Below, one piece after another: positions 26,762 through 36,700 of a DNA stretch of 64,000 bases. The notes below the pieces were generated by a model. The model made no database searches. It worked only from the letters and a program-made list of their open reading frames with translations, and was not told the DNA's origin. The stretch is from JAEZDC01 sp036676415 (GTDB lineage Bacteria > Bacteroidota > Bacteroidia > Chitinophagales > Chitinophagaceae). Each line of letters begins with the position of its first letter. Position 1 is the first letter of the stretch. Location of the stretch: NCBI GenBank assembly GCA_036676415.1, contig JAKFCX010000058.1:42946-106945 (forward strand). The letters run 5' to 3'. Both the position numbers and the translations under genes were made by a program.

Positions 26762-27373
26762 CTACAGTGTTTTTATCACCTGGCCATTTTGTTCAAAAAA
26801 ACCCATCTTCTTCAGAAATGCTGCATGGTTTTTATTCGGAACATTTAGATACACCAGTTGGTGTATGCCTTTAGTCTTTAAGAAATCCTTTTCTTTTTCA
26901 AAAATAAATGTGCCCACTTTATAATCACGGTATTTTGCAACGGTATAATTGATCTTTACATAGGCATTGCCATCAGCTGCCAGTTCTGCTACAAAAATAT
27001 TTGCAATCACCATATCCCTCAAGATCACAAAACGAATATCATTATCATTACCGGCTAAACGGTAACTGGGAAAATAAGATTCAATATCCTTATTGTAAAA
27101 CTGCAGGAACTTATTAATGATCTTATCGCCCGGTGTAAACTCAAGCAGGTCAAAATTTTCTTTGGTATTATATGTTTTGATGAGATAAAAAACATTGATC
27201 AATAACAATATGGCATTGGTTAGAATAATCGGGAAAGCAGTTATGAGTATTCCGTAAACAATAAAAGCCAGGCATCCTAACATATTCAGCCAGCGAAACT
27301 TCAGATCGTTGTTCACCAACAATGAAAGAGCCAATAATACCGAAGCCACATATCCTATTATCACACCGATCAT
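26762..27373 (-). CDS. Fusion of a YgjV-like membrane domain and an acyltransferase-like (GNAT) domain
   Basis: 203 residues. Residues 1-68 hold three membrane helices in the YgjV manner (VIIGYVASVLLALSLLV, RWLNMLGCLAFIVYGIL, IILTNAILLLINVFYL). Residues about 85-203 look like a GNAT fold, with a FEKEKDFLKTKGIHQLVYLNVPNKNHAAFLKKMGF ending of the kind found before the last strands. The usual RxxGxG acetyl-CoA loop is not obvious, so activity is uncertain. TAGATTTG on the minus strand 20 bp upstream may be its -7 box. Confidence 0.72.
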   Translation of the reverse strand: MIGVIIGYVASVLLALSLLVNNDLKFRWLNMLGCLAFIVYGILITAFPIILTNAILLLINVFYLIKTYNTKENFDLLEFTPGDKIINKFLQFYNKDIESYFPSYRLAGNDNDIRFVILRDMVIANIFVAELAADGNAYVKINYTVAKYRDYKVGTFIFEKEKDFLKTKGIHQLVYLNVPNKNHAAFLKKMGFFEQNGQVIKTL

Positions 27374-27528
27374 ATTGAATAGTTAGAGCAGGCAAATCTA
27401 ATTCAATTGACCAGTACGAACACATGAGTTTGCTCATCCAAATAAAGCACCTTAACAAATCGTTATTACCACTCACCATAACTATTTACCAGAAGTTTCA
27501 TCAGGAAATATATTTTTGTAGCCAACCA

Positions 27529-28500
27529 ATGACCCGGCTCATCCTGCATATCATACTACTGTATGTTGCCCATTTCCCCATGAGCATGATTACAGGTGAT
27601 AGAATAAAAAAAGACCAGCCAACCTTAACGCCATTCATTCCGGCTTATAATATTTCAACAGATTCGCCTGTTTGTGTAATCCCTTTCAGCAGGGCAGGAA
27701 ATCTGATTGTTATAAAAGCAAGGGTGGATTCTGTTGAAGGAAATTTTATACTCGATACAGGAGCACCTGGATTGATATTGAACCGAACTTATTTTCGAGA
27801 TTATCCATCAAGAGATATCCATAATGAAGAACAAATAGGTATTACCGGAACATCTGGCGTAATTGTCAGGACCGATATCAAGAATTTCAACCTTGGCACT
27901 TTTAATTATTCGAAGATCGAAGCCGACCTGGCTAATCTTGGTCATATAGAAAACAGTAAGAACATTAGAATTTTGGGTCTCGTTGGACTTGAGTTTTTTA
28001 AGCAATGCGAAATGTTCATTGACTTTGACAGGCAACAGATACACCTGAAGTACATTACTAAGAAACATATCTTACCTGTGAGCCAGATGCTCGAAGATGT
28101 TTCGGCTTATAGGGTCATTCCAATTGACCTGATGGATAACAGGATCGTTGCAACAACAGAATTAGGTGGAAAAAAACTGAAGATGATCATCGATTGTGCA
28201 GCAGAATCAAATATCCTCAACAGTAAACTACCCAATAAATTACTTGAATATGTTACCATTTCAAGACGTGTAAAATTAACAGGGTCAGGAAGTACACAAC
28301 TGAATGCATTGTACGGTAATATATCAGAATTAACCATCGGGAATGAAAGGATCGGTGATCTGCCTGTGTTGCTCACCAACCTTGAGAACACATGTTTTGC
28401 TTATAATGGTTGTATTGATGGCGTTTTAGGATTTGATTTCCTTTCGCTCCATAAAATAGGGTTTAACTTTGTAACACGCAAAATGTATATATGGAAATGA
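27529..28500 (+). CDS. Retropepsin-like aspartyl protease family protein
   Basis: 323 residues from the ATG at 27529, which opens a signal peptide (MTRLILHIILLYVAHFP); a longer frame upstream has no signal sequence. The first lobe has a clear DTGA (D76-A79) in NFILDTGAPGLILN. The second lobe has a degenerate DCAAES (D222) in place of DTG. Each lobe ends with an LGLVG- or DGVLGFDF-type segment. Likely a periplasmic protein with weak or altered protease activity. The stop overlaps the next start (ATGA). Confidence 0.8.
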   Translation: MTRLILHIILLYVAHFPMSMITGDRIKKDQPTLTPFIPAYNISTDSPVCVIPFSRAGNLIVIKARVDSVEGNFILDTGAPGLILNRTYFRDYPSRDIHNEEQIGITGTSGVIVRTDIKNFNLGTFNYSKIEADLANLGHIENSKNIRILGLVGLEFFKQCEMFIDFDRQQIHLKYITKKHILPVSQMLEDVSAYRVIPIDLMDNRIVATTELGGKKLKMIIDCAAESNILNSKLPNKLLEYVTISRRVKLTGSGSTQLNALYGNISELTIGNERIGDLPVLLTNLENTCFAYNGCIDGVLGFDFLSLHKIGFNFVTRKMYIWK

Positions 28501-29933
28501 TGCACATAATACGATATGGCTGGCTGAAGGCTATATGTCTTTGCTGCTGCATTTTGCTGTTTGGCTATAGTAGCTTTGCACAACCGACATTCAAAAAATA
28601 TTCTGTAAAGAATGGAAGCGAGGTAATTGAACTATCGAAGGCAATACCAGAAAAAGAACTGGATGAATTCATCCGTGATTTTGATTTATCAGATCTCGAC
28701 CTTAAAAACTTCTTTAAATCAAATAAGGCTGACTCATTGATCAAAAGAGGCTGGAAGGTTATTGCAAACAATGATATATTAGTGATACTTACCAAACCGA
28801 TGCACGGTTTTGATCTGCTGGATATCCTCACCGAAAAAATACATTTCGACAAATTTCCTTTTGGCGGCAGTGATAATAATACTGCAGCGGTGCGTTATGG
28901 TGTTAATAAACTGCGCAACAAAGATTTCCGTACAGAAGACTCTGTGGTTATATTCTTTATCAGGAACAATAAACAAGCATCGAACGTTTTACTGGCAGGG
29001 AGTTTTACCAATTGGCAACAAAATGCTTTACCCATGCAGTTGACAGACAGTGGCTGGATTGCTATCATTAAACTAGGTGCAGGAAAATATACTTATAAAT
29101 TCATAGTTGATGGCAGATGGATGACAGATCCTGACAACCAGTTGAATGAAAATGACGGTGAGGGTAACACGAATTCTGTTTATTATAAAACCAATATCAG
29201 GTTTACACTGGATGGCTTTACCAATGCAAAACGTGTTTATTTAGCAGGAAGTTTTAACGATTGGAAAGAAAAAGATCTGCTAATGAACAAAACTGCTACA
29301 GGTTGGGAACTACCAGTGATGTTGCAGAATGGCACACATACTTATAAGTTTATAGTTGATGGTAACTGGTATGCAGATGCCAATAACCCTCATGGTTTAC
29401 CTGATGGCAATGGTGGATTTAATTCGATGATACGATTAGGAAATTCGCATACATTCAAACTGGATGGCTATACAAATGCGAAACAAGTGATCCTATCTGG
29501 TTCATTCAATGGATGGAAGGAAGATGAACTTTTCATGACTAAAACAGCCACTGGGTGGGAATTGCCTTATGCAATAGGGTCAGGCAATTATGAATACAAA
29601 TTTATTGTCGATAGAAAATGGATGGCAGATCCTGGCAATGCTTATACCGGTAACGATGGAAATTCTTACCTCGTGATTGGTCCGAACTATACGTTCCGAT
29701 TTTCATCACCAAATGCAAAAAAAGTTTTCTTAGCAGGCGATTTTAACGGCTGGAATCCATCTTCGTTGCCTATGAAAAAAGAAGGTGATGCATGGACATT
29801 CAGCTTGCATCTTACACCTGGCAAACACCGTTACAAGTTTTTTGTAGATGGTGAATGGATAAAAGATCCGGCAAATAAGTTGTGGGAAGAGAATGAATAT
29901 GGAACGGGGAATTCAGTTGTTTGGATTGAATAA
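28497..29933 (+). CDS. Exported protein with four tandem glycogen-binding (CBM48/AMPK1-type) repeats
   Basis: 478 residues with a signal peptide ending in SSFAQ. After an N-terminal domain (about 30-145) come four repeats near residues 151-232, 236-316, 319-397 and 399-480 (counting from the ATG at 28491). Each reads V(Y/I/F)L(A/S)G(S/D)F(N/T)xW...Y(K/E)YKF(I/F)VD...W, the E-set glycogen-binding pattern. No glycosidase domain is present, so it probably binds alpha-glucan rather than cutting it. The 4-bp overlap with the retropepsin-like gene supports the start and implies coupled synthesis. Confidence 0.86.
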   Translation: MMHIIRYGWLKAICLCCCILLFGYSSFAQPTFKKYSVKNGSEVIELSKAIPEKELDEFIRDFDLSDLDLKNFFKSNKADSLIKRGWKVIANNDILVILTKPMHGFDLLDILTEKIHFDKFPFGGSDNNTAAVRYGVNKLRNKDFRTEDSVVIFFIRNNKQASNVLLAGSFTNWQQNALPMQLTDSGWIAIIKLGAGKYTYKFIVDGRWMTDPDNQLNENDGEGNTNSVYYKTNIRFTLDGFTNAKRVYLAGSFNDWKEKDLLMNKTATGWELPVMLQNGTHTYKFIVDGNWYADANNPHGLPDGNGGFNSMIRLGNSHTFKLDGYTNAKQVILSGSFNGWKEDELFMTKTATGWELPYAIGSGNYEYKFIVDRKWMADPGNAYTGNDGNSYLVIGPNYTFRFSSPNAKKVFLAGDFNGWNPSSLPMKKEGDAWTFSLHLTPGKHRYKFFVDGEWIKDPANKLWEENEYGTGNSVVWIE

Positions 29934-29987
29934 TCAGCAACCTCTTTCTTACCAATCACTTTCCTATACATTCCGTATATTTATTTC

Positions 29988-30659
29988 ATGCTCCCAAAGC
30001 TCAATGCATACATATTAACTGTACTGGCATTTAATATCATTCCCATATTGGGTGTGGCTTATTACGACTGGTCTCCCTTTGAAATGTTTTGGTTGTTCTG
30101 GATGGAAACCCTCATCATCTCAGTTTTTAATACCATCAGGATACTATTCAGCCAGGGATTAACACCAGGAACAAAAACAGAAAGTGCATCAATGCACATA
30201 CAATTATGGCCAGCTATCAAATACCTTCTTATAAGAGTATGCATCTTCCTTTTCTATTCACTGTTCATCATTGTATTTATCGGATTTGTGGCACATAAGG
30301 AAAAAGATCCTGTTCAGATGATACGTACACTTGGTTTCCAGAACCTGCTATTTAATCTTGCATTGGTGCTCAGCATCGGAACCAATGCATATTACCTTAC
30401 CAGGAACTTTTTTGTGAACAAGGCTTACCTGTACTCCACACCTGCCGACTACCCCGGAATTTTTGACGGCAGGCAAATTGTGATTCATATTGCTGTTGTG
30501 CTTGGAGCAGTGGGTGCAGTGTTCTTATTTGAAAAATCGAACAATCCACAATATGCATCCGTTTGGATCATCAGCATATTTTGCATTGTGAAATGCATTT
30601 TTGAATTGACCTTGTACACAAAGAACACTTCAGCTGCATCGTATCGGGTTCAATATTGA
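29988..30659 (+). CDS. DUF6498-type integral membrane protein
   Basis: 223 residues with about six hydrophobic segments. The opening LAFNIIPILGVAYYDWSPFEMFWLFWMETLIISVFN is typical of DUF6498 membrane proteins. A basic loop (FVNKAYLYS) follows mid-protein. No function is known for the family. It lies 54 bp after the glycogen-binding-repeat gene on the same strand. Confidence 0.82.
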   Translation: MLPKLNAYILTVLAFNIIPILGVAYYDWSPFEMFWLFWMETLIISVFNTIRILFSQGLTPGTKTESASMHIQLWPAIKYLLIRVCIFLFYSLFIIVFIGFVAHKEKDPVQMIRTLGFQNLLFNLALVLSIGTNAYYLTRNFFVNKAYLYSTPADYPGIFDGRQIVIHIAVVLGAVGAVFLFEKSNNPQYASVWIISIFCIVKCIFELTLYTKNTSAASYRVQY

Positions 30660-30665
30660 TCGCTG

Positions 30666-31061
30666 TCATCCTTTCAGCTTTTCCAATACACCTTTTCGCT
30701 TTACAATATTCTTATAATCCCACTGTATGTTTCTTGACTTTTTAAGCCAGCGTTTTAATTCATTTATCCTGATGTCTTCAACAATATTATAACGTATCGA
30801 AGCATCTTTAAACTTGCCTGTACCCATAACTAATTTGGGCTCATCAAAATCGGCTCCGCTCCAGAACATTAACCTGATACCATCTTTCAATTTGCTATAA
30901 CCAACAACCGGGTTACCATCTAAAAACCATACAGGATGTGCATGCCATATTTTATTCTCCGCTTCGGTTAATTCGCTATCGATTGTTTTCGCTAATAAAT
31001 TGCAGATCTCTTTGTCAACAGCAGATTGTTTTACATTGTAGGCTTTGATCTCATCTTTCAT
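30666..31061 (-). CDS. DUF1801 protein (YdhG/iron-chaperone-like fold)
   Basis: 131 residues from the ATG at 31061, which opens MKDEIKAYNVKQ; a longer frame from 31163 adds an unconserved basic stretch. Family features are NKIWHAHPVWFLDGNPVVGYSKLKDGIRLMFWSG and RINELKRWLKKS. Proteins of this fold include frataxin-like iron chaperones, but no metal ligands can be identified here. Convergent with the DUF6498 gene. Confidence 0.83.
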   Translation of the reverse strand: MKDEIKAYNVKQSAVDKEICNLLAKTIDSELTEAENKIWHAHPVWFLDGNPVVGYSKLKDGIRLMFWSGADFDEPKLVMGTGKFKDASIRYNIVEDIRINELKRWLKKSRNIQWDYKNIVKRKGVLEKLKG

Positions 31062-31202
31062 GGCAGGTTCTTCTTTCAATTGTAAAGTAGGAAAAATATT
31101 ATTCCGTATGTGTTGACCAAACCCGGTTTTTATTGATAAACTAAAATATTTCCCTATTTTCAATTATCAGTCAGCTACACATGCTAAACTTTAACCTGTC
31201 AT

Positions 31203-31246
31203 ATTATTACTATCGTAACCTGCAAAGAGCGGAACGGTAGAATAAT
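31203..31246 (+). ncRNA. Structured hairpin in the phhA leader
   Basis: A long imperfect stem: ATTAT (31203-31207) with ATAAT (31242-31246), CTATCGT (31210-31216) with ACGGTAG (31234-31240), then CC(T)GC with GCGG around an AAAGA loop. About 16 base pairs. It is followed 24 nt later by an intrinsic terminator, the usual layout of a cis-acting leader RNA. Not a riboswitch class I can name. Confidence 0.5.
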
Positions 31247-31269
31247 GTCCATGATATTATCTAAGTATG

Positions 31270-31296
31270 ACCCGCTCAAAAAGAGTGGGTTTTTTT
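31270..31296 (+). terminator. Intrinsic terminator immediately upstream of phhA
   Basis: ACCCGCTC (31270-31277) and GAGTGGGT (31283-31290) form an 8-bp stem with an A5 loop, followed by seven T. There is no plus-strand gene for about 600 bp upstream, and the preceding gene is antiparallel, so it probably attenuates the phhA transcript or ends a small RNA. Confidence 0.82.
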
Positions 31297-31314
31297 ATTT
31301 CCAAATCACAAACT

Positions 31315-32052
31315 ATGATACGAGCAACAACAATTACAAAACAACAGGTTTACGAAAATTACACCGACGACGATTTTAAAGTTTGGAAACTGTTGTACAA
31401 TCGCCAGATCGAATTATTAAAAACGTCAGCGGTTGATGAATACCTGGAAGGCCTGCGATCAGTTGATATGGTGGCTGAAAAAATACCGGACTTCGAAGAG
31501 CTAAATAAACACCTTGCTAATCTAACAGGCTGGCACATCATTCCTTTTGAAGGAATATGTCCACCTGCTGATTTTTTTAAATTACTCGCTCAACGCACTT
31601 TTCCATGTACCCATTGGTTAAGAAGCATGGACCAGATGGATTACCTGGAAGAACCGGATATGTTTCATGATGTGTTTGGTCATATCCCGCTCCTTTCTAA
31701 TAAAAGCTACTGTGCTTTTTTCCAGGAACTGGGAGCCATTGGTACGATGTACCAGGATCATCAGCATATCATCGATAAACTGGAACGGCTATATTGGTTT
31801 ACCATTGAGTTTGGATTAATGAAACAATCCGGGCAGGTAAAAATATATGGTTCAGGTATTGCATCATCTTTCGGAGAACTGAAGCATACAGTTGGTGAAC
31901 AGTCGACAAAAAAACGATTTGACCTGGTTGAGATCATGAATCATGAATTCAGAACGGATGTTATACAGGATGAATATTATGTTATTGAAAGCTTCACAGA
32001 ACTGGTTGAATGTTTGCCGGAGGTACACAGTATTTGCCAGGCCGATGTATGA
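31315..32052 (+). CDS. phhA: Phenylalanine 4-monooxygenase
   Basis: Converts phenylalanine to tyrosine with a pterin cofactor and non-haem iron. The 245-residue catalytic-domain-only protein has iron ligands H118 and H123 (FHDVFGH) and E165 (FTIEFGL), plus GWHIIPFEGICPP and a SFGELKHTVG block. Length fits bacterial enzymes, which lack the mammalian regulatory domain. The start at 31315 avoids codons lying inside the upstream terminator hairpin. Confidence 0.94.
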   Translation: MIRATTITKQQVYENYTDDDFKVWKLLYNRQIELLKTSAVDEYLEGLRSVDMVAEKIPDFEELNKHLANLTGWHIIPFEGICPPADFFKLLAQRTFPCTHWLRSMDQMDYLEEPDMFHDVFGHIPLLSNKSYCAFFQELGAIGTMYQDHQHIIDKLERLYWFTIEFGLMKQSGQVKIYGSGIASSFGELKHTVGEQSTKKRFDLVEIMNHEFRTDVIQDEYYVIESFTELVECLPEVHSICQADV

Positions 32053-32108
32053 GAGTTTAAAAACATGACAGCCGACTGGTAAAGATCAGATCACAATAAA
32101 AATATCAT

Positions 32109-32855
32109 GTGCAGCAGGCAAGTGAACTCTATATAGGAACAAGTGGTGTAGTGGTTCAAATCCCTCAAACTGAATACCCTGAAGCATTTCGGGGTAAAAG
32201 CAGGTTGAGTTATTATTCCAGTGTATTTAACAGCCTGGAAGTAAATAGTAGCTTTTATAGAAACCCCAGGTCTGCCACAATTGCTAAGTGGGCTGATGAA
32301 GTTGGAGAAGATTTCCGTTTTACTTTTAAGATACCAAAGTTGATCAGTCATGCCAGGAATTTAGAGTTCGATGTGAATGCGGTATCGGAATTCATTAAAC
32401 TGGTTAATAGTGTAAGGAAGAAAAAAGGGTGTTTACTAATTCAGCTGCCTCCATCAGTTACAGCGGATTCTCTAACATCTCTAAAAAAACTATTACAAAC
32501 GATAAGAGATAATGACGCAGCAGAAGAATGGAACATAGCTCTTGAATTCAGGCACCCATCATGGTACATTCCCACTGTTGAAAAAGTTATGTACAAATAC
32601 AATAGCTGCATTGTTATTCATGATCATCCTAAAGCTCCTGCTCCAATGAATATTGTAGGAGAATTTTTTTATATCAGGTTTCATGGTGAAAACGGCAGGT
32701 ACAGGGGAAACTATGAAAAAGCTGCGCTAGCACCTTATGTATCCAAAGCGCAACAATGGCTGGCAGCAGGAAAAACAGGATACGTTTATTTTAATAATAC
32801 AATGGGTGAAGCTTATGCAAATGCCATCAGCTTAACTCAATTAGTTGAAAGGTAA
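32109..32855 (+). CDS. DUF72 family protein
   Basis: 248 residues beginning at GTG, just before the conserved LYIGTSG opening. The TIM-barrel-like DUF72 pattern follows: LSYYSSVFNSLEVNSSFYRNP, FRFTFKIPKLISHAR, CLLIQLPPS, LEFRHPSWY, FFYIRFHGENGRYRGNY and GYVYFNNTMGEAYANA. The family is widespread and of unknown activity. It is 56 bp downstream of phhA and may share its transcript. Confidence 0.9.
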   Translation: MQQASELYIGTSGVVVQIPQTEYPEAFRGKSRLSYYSSVFNSLEVNSSFYRNPRSATIAKWADEVGEDFRFTFKIPKLISHARNLEFDVNAVSEFIKLVNSVRKKKGCLLIQLPPSVTADSLTSLKKLLQTIRDNDAAEEWNIALEFRHPSWYIPTVEKVMYKYNSCIVIHDHPKAPAPMNIVGEFFYIRFHGENGRYRGNYEKAALAPYVSKAQQWLAAGKTGYVYFNNTMGEAYANAISLTQLVER

Positions 32856-33023
32856 ACCGACATCAAGGAGAATACTCGTTTAGATTTGTCGCTCCACAGT
32901 TTCTCCTGCTGCTCTACAAGTCATCGAATTTTGTTCTAGCATTTTCCATAAATAGTTTATACGATAACTGGTTGGCTAATAAAGCAACAAATATCCAATC
33001 CATAAATAAATTTCAAAAGTCTT

Positions 33024-33073
33024 CTGGGTTGGTGGGTCTGTTCAAAGTTTTGCAACGTTTTTGAAATACCCAG
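33024..33073 (+). promoter_or_regulatory. Nested inverted repeat abutting a small gene's start
   Basis: CTGGGT (33024-33029) pairs with ACCCAG (33068-33073), and inside it TTCAAA (33041-33046) with TTTGAA (33060-33065). The structure ends 3 nt before the ATG at 33077, so it could hide the ribosome site. Confidence 0.35.
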
Positions 33074-33076
33074 CAT

Positions 33077-33313
33077 ATGAAGATTGATAAGAGGAGACAC
33101 CTGAGGTTTTTAAAACAGAAAATCGTTCAATTAAACGATATGTTTATTCGTGAATTAAAGTATGGCAGAAGGTCTTTGCAATACATAAGAGACCTGAACT
33201 CAGTAATAGGAACATTATGGAAGGAAATAAGAAGTCTTGAAAGAGATGATGAACAGCGTAACTCAAGGCCTTTGAATAGAAATACAATTAACTTTCCTAA
33301 TTATACACGGTAA
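33077..33313 (+). CDS. Small basic hypothetical protein
   Basis: 78 residues, rich in Arg, Lys and Leu. Residues 5-58 form an amphipathic, coiled-coil-like helix (LKQKIVQLNDMFIRELKYGRRSLQYI region), ending in a polar tail. No signal peptide or known motif. It overlaps the end of the next, convergent gene by 13 bp. Coding status rests on composition and size. Confidence 0.5.
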   Translation: MKIDKRRHLRFLKQKIVQLNDMFIRELKYGRRSLQYIRDLNSVIGTLWKEIRSLERDDEQRNSRPLNRNTINFPNYTR

Positions 33314-33519
33314 TCGGTGAATGGAACAGAGTTGTCTTTTGTTGACCAATACTGGTAACTTTTAGTTGAAGTAATTAACTGAAGCTGAATATCCTTTATC
33401 TGTTTATACAGCTCGAGTAATTCGGCACGATCACTACCTCCGGCTTCTGCCTGGTGGTATTCCTCAAGCTTCATTTGAAGCTGCTGTTCGTAATTAAGTA
33501 ATTCCTTGTCCTGATTCAT
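33301..33519 (-). CDS. Small coiled-coil hypothetical protein
   Basis: 72 residues from the ATG at 33519 (another start lies four codons upstream). Residues 3-50 are an acidic helical segment (KELLNYEQQLQMKLEEYHQ) of coiled-coil type. Unrecognised. Convergent with the basic small protein, with 13 bp overlap; the opposite charges of the two are noted but nothing shows that they interact. Confidence 0.52.
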   Translation of the reverse strand: MNQDKELLNYEQQLQMKLEEYHQAEAGGSDRAELLELYKQIKDIQLQLITSTKSYQYWSTKDNSVPFTDYRV

Positions 33520-33739
33520 TTCCGCACACAAATTAAGTAATGCTTAAAAGCAAACAAGCGGCCATTTTATGTTAGCAAACTTAAAATTATCGCTTCGTTG
33601 GAATAAAGTATTGGAAAAGAATAAAATAAAAGCACGTGTCTGAATGTATTTTCTTCAAATTTTAATTTCACCGATAACTGTATCTAACTACATCATGGAA
33701 AATGAAATTTACCTTAATATTTTTTCGAATTTCAACCGG

Positions 33740-36700
33740 CTATTTATATCGCTCCAGGAATTTGTTAAAAGCTTCATCATACTTCCATGAGTAATGGAAC
33801 TCAATAGACGAACTTTGTATGCTGCTGGCTCTGATGCTTGGCACCTGTTCACCCCTGCTTAATCGAATCACCTCCTGGTTAACATACCGTTTCACCTGTT
33901 CCATATTTATGGTCTGTGTTTCATTGGTACCACCGGCAGCCATTCCTAAACCAACTGCTCTTATCATTGCATACGTAAATAAGCCATTCTGTAAAGTCTC
34001 CTGTTCCAAAGCATAGCTATTACCCAGCGATGCCGCTATTACATCAATACCAATATCAGCAGATAGATCAGCAAAAACCTGGTTCATTAAAACAAAAGCC
34101 TGCCTTTCGCTATATACCGGCCTTGCACCTTTTATAGTAGATCTTTCGTTGCTCACTATTTTTGCGTCGTTGACAGACACTGGCTGTATCATCTTCTCAG
34201 CTACCGACCTGTCGAAGGCACCACTATGACAAGCATCGAGTAGCAACACTTTTTTACGTGAGACACTTTTATTGAGCAGGTTTAATAAATCCTCATAAGA
34301 AATACCATTCTTGTCTGGTCTGTTAAAATCCATATCATGCACCGCATAATAGAAGTTATTCTTTGCATCAAGCAATCCGTGCCCTGCGAAATATAGGATC
34401 ACAATATCATCCACACCGGCTTTGTTAATCTGATTAGCCCAACGCTCAATGTTTTTTCTTGTTACCTGTTGATCGGTAAGTATCTCCGATATAATCGTAT
34501 CTGCCACTTTATAACGGAAAGCCTGGAAAATATCACCGGCATCTTTCGCTGCATATTTCAGGTTATAGGTACTGTCTTTATAGTTAGATACACCTGCAGC
34601 AAAGAAAAAAAGTTTGGGTGCTACATATCTTTCCGGTTCATAGTGATAATAATACTTTACCGGCTCTAACTGGTTACCTGCTGCTGTTTCTCCAAGGATG
34701 GTTATGAAGTTTTCTCCCCGGCTCAACTCAAAAGAAAGTTTTTTGCTGGAGATCACTTTTTTTAATTCCGCACCTCTGAACAACGATACCGGTTGGCCGT
34801 TTAATATGACCCGTAATATTGTGATGCCTGAAGTGCCAGGTATCACAAAAGGGAGATCTATATTTCGTTTCTCTGTATAAATGATTTGCTGCTGTACACC
34901 TTTTGTTGCTCCTGCTTTGTTTGCAACCAGCATATTTGCTATTGTTTCATTTGGTAGTGCACGCTGTGACAACCTTTTCTGATACGCCATTTCATAAGGC
35001 TTGATCAGATCATTTCCCTGTTTATTGAAAAATTTCAACACCTCGTGTGGTTTGTTCAGGAAAACATCAGCTTGTGATGCTGTAAAGCTTCCCTGTGTTG
35101 TTCTGATATTTAACAGCGGTAACATGTTATGACTGGCATAATAAAAACTATCAGTCACCAATGCCTGTGATTCACCATCCAGTATGTGTGATAATCTTTG
35201 TTGTTTGTTTTGCATATTAATGTAACTGAACTGACCGTTATAATGCAAAACCGTTAACCAATTATTCTTAAGCACTACAGATGAAATGGCATCCTTGCCT
35301 GTATGTATGGCCTGTACTATATCTTTTTCCTTTACACTATATAACAATACTGTGGGCTTATACAATGGCTTAAAAGACTGCAGTGCTGCATTTTGTACTA
35401 CTTCAGTATTAGTAAACGCAGAATCAGTAAAATCATAGTTGTAAACAAGGCTTACTGTTGATGCTGTACTATCTATCTCATAAACCTGCGGACGTAAACT
35501 AAAAGTGAATAAAGTATCTGAAGTTTTTGCTGACACATCTGTGGCCATCAAACAGAATAATGGATTATTATTTTGCGTAGCAGATATTTCATGCACTAAT
35601 ATGTTGGGATTTGCATGTACAAATGCCGGGTTAGCATAACCGGTAACATCATAATGATACTTTGAAAATCCAGTATTGATCCGGTGCACTACCGAATGAT
35701 CTTCTACAGAACGTACGATTAAAGCGGAAGGTGAAGGTTGATATGCATAATACTGCTGATCTGGTGAAACTACAATGGTTTTATTGCTAAAATTCTCAAC
35801 GATCGTATCAGTAAAAACCTTCTTACCTGCATCATTAAATATCACCAGCTCCGTAGTTCTGTTGCCTGAAGCATTTTCAAACCGATGTGTAAAAAAGCTT
35901 AGCCCCTGCTTAAATAAAACGCCACGCAGATCATAGAAATAAGCATCCTTATTGGGCAATTCCAGCCGTGTTGCTTTTATAATACTATCTGCAACAAGGT
36001 CTAAATAGCTAAGAAAAAAAGTGTCAGAACCGGAGGCGTTTTTGTTTCCATTAAACAAAGTGGCAGCGATAACAGGATTGGAAAAATCAGCAGCCGAACT
36101 GCTTCCTACCCTGTTTAATGAATAGGTGTATATGCTACGGTTGAATTTGTTGGTTAAATAATAATTCAGTTGTTCTGTCTTTTCAGTTAGTTTACCGGCA
36201 CGTATTGATAATCTTACCGGGTCGGTATAAATAAACTCATCACTATAACCATGCACAACACTTGTTAGCGTACCTGGCTTGAGCATTTTGGTACCATAGC
36301 CTTCCATCCATGCCGATGATGTGGTGATATTCAGATTTGCAGAACCGATGTAACGCCTGGTGTCAATCAATCCCAACCATGCACCTGTATTTCCTACTCC
36401 ACTGGTCTTAATGTTGTCACTGGTGAGTGAATTTCTTCCTGCACCAATCAGCAAATCATCATTAAGGAAAAATACTTCGCTCAGGAATAAGCCGGGTACT
36501 TTACGATGATCCAGGATCGTTTTTTTATCGGTCGTTTTTTTCTGCAGATCCTTCCAGTGAAGTTCCATGAAATTGCTGCGCAAAGCAGTCAGATATCGGC
36601 CCGAAGGAGAAATTGCAAGCCGATAGTTAACATCTTCCAGTTGTTCTGAAACTGTAATGGCACCTGAGGCAAAATCTCTTACTATAATCTTTCCATTGTT

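Noticed and set aside
31245..31379. A possible leader peptide before phhA containing a Phe-Phe-Tyr-Phe run
   Set aside because: The aromatic codons are the U-tract of the terminator itself, which encodes Phe by default. Also, attenuation by Phe starvation would have the wrong sense for a catabolic enzyme.
32145..32175. TGGTTCAAATCC, resembling the T-arm of a tRNA
   Set aside because: It lies inside the DUF72 gene, the neighbouring bases do not pair into a 5-bp T-stem, and no acceptor, D- or anticodon arm is present.
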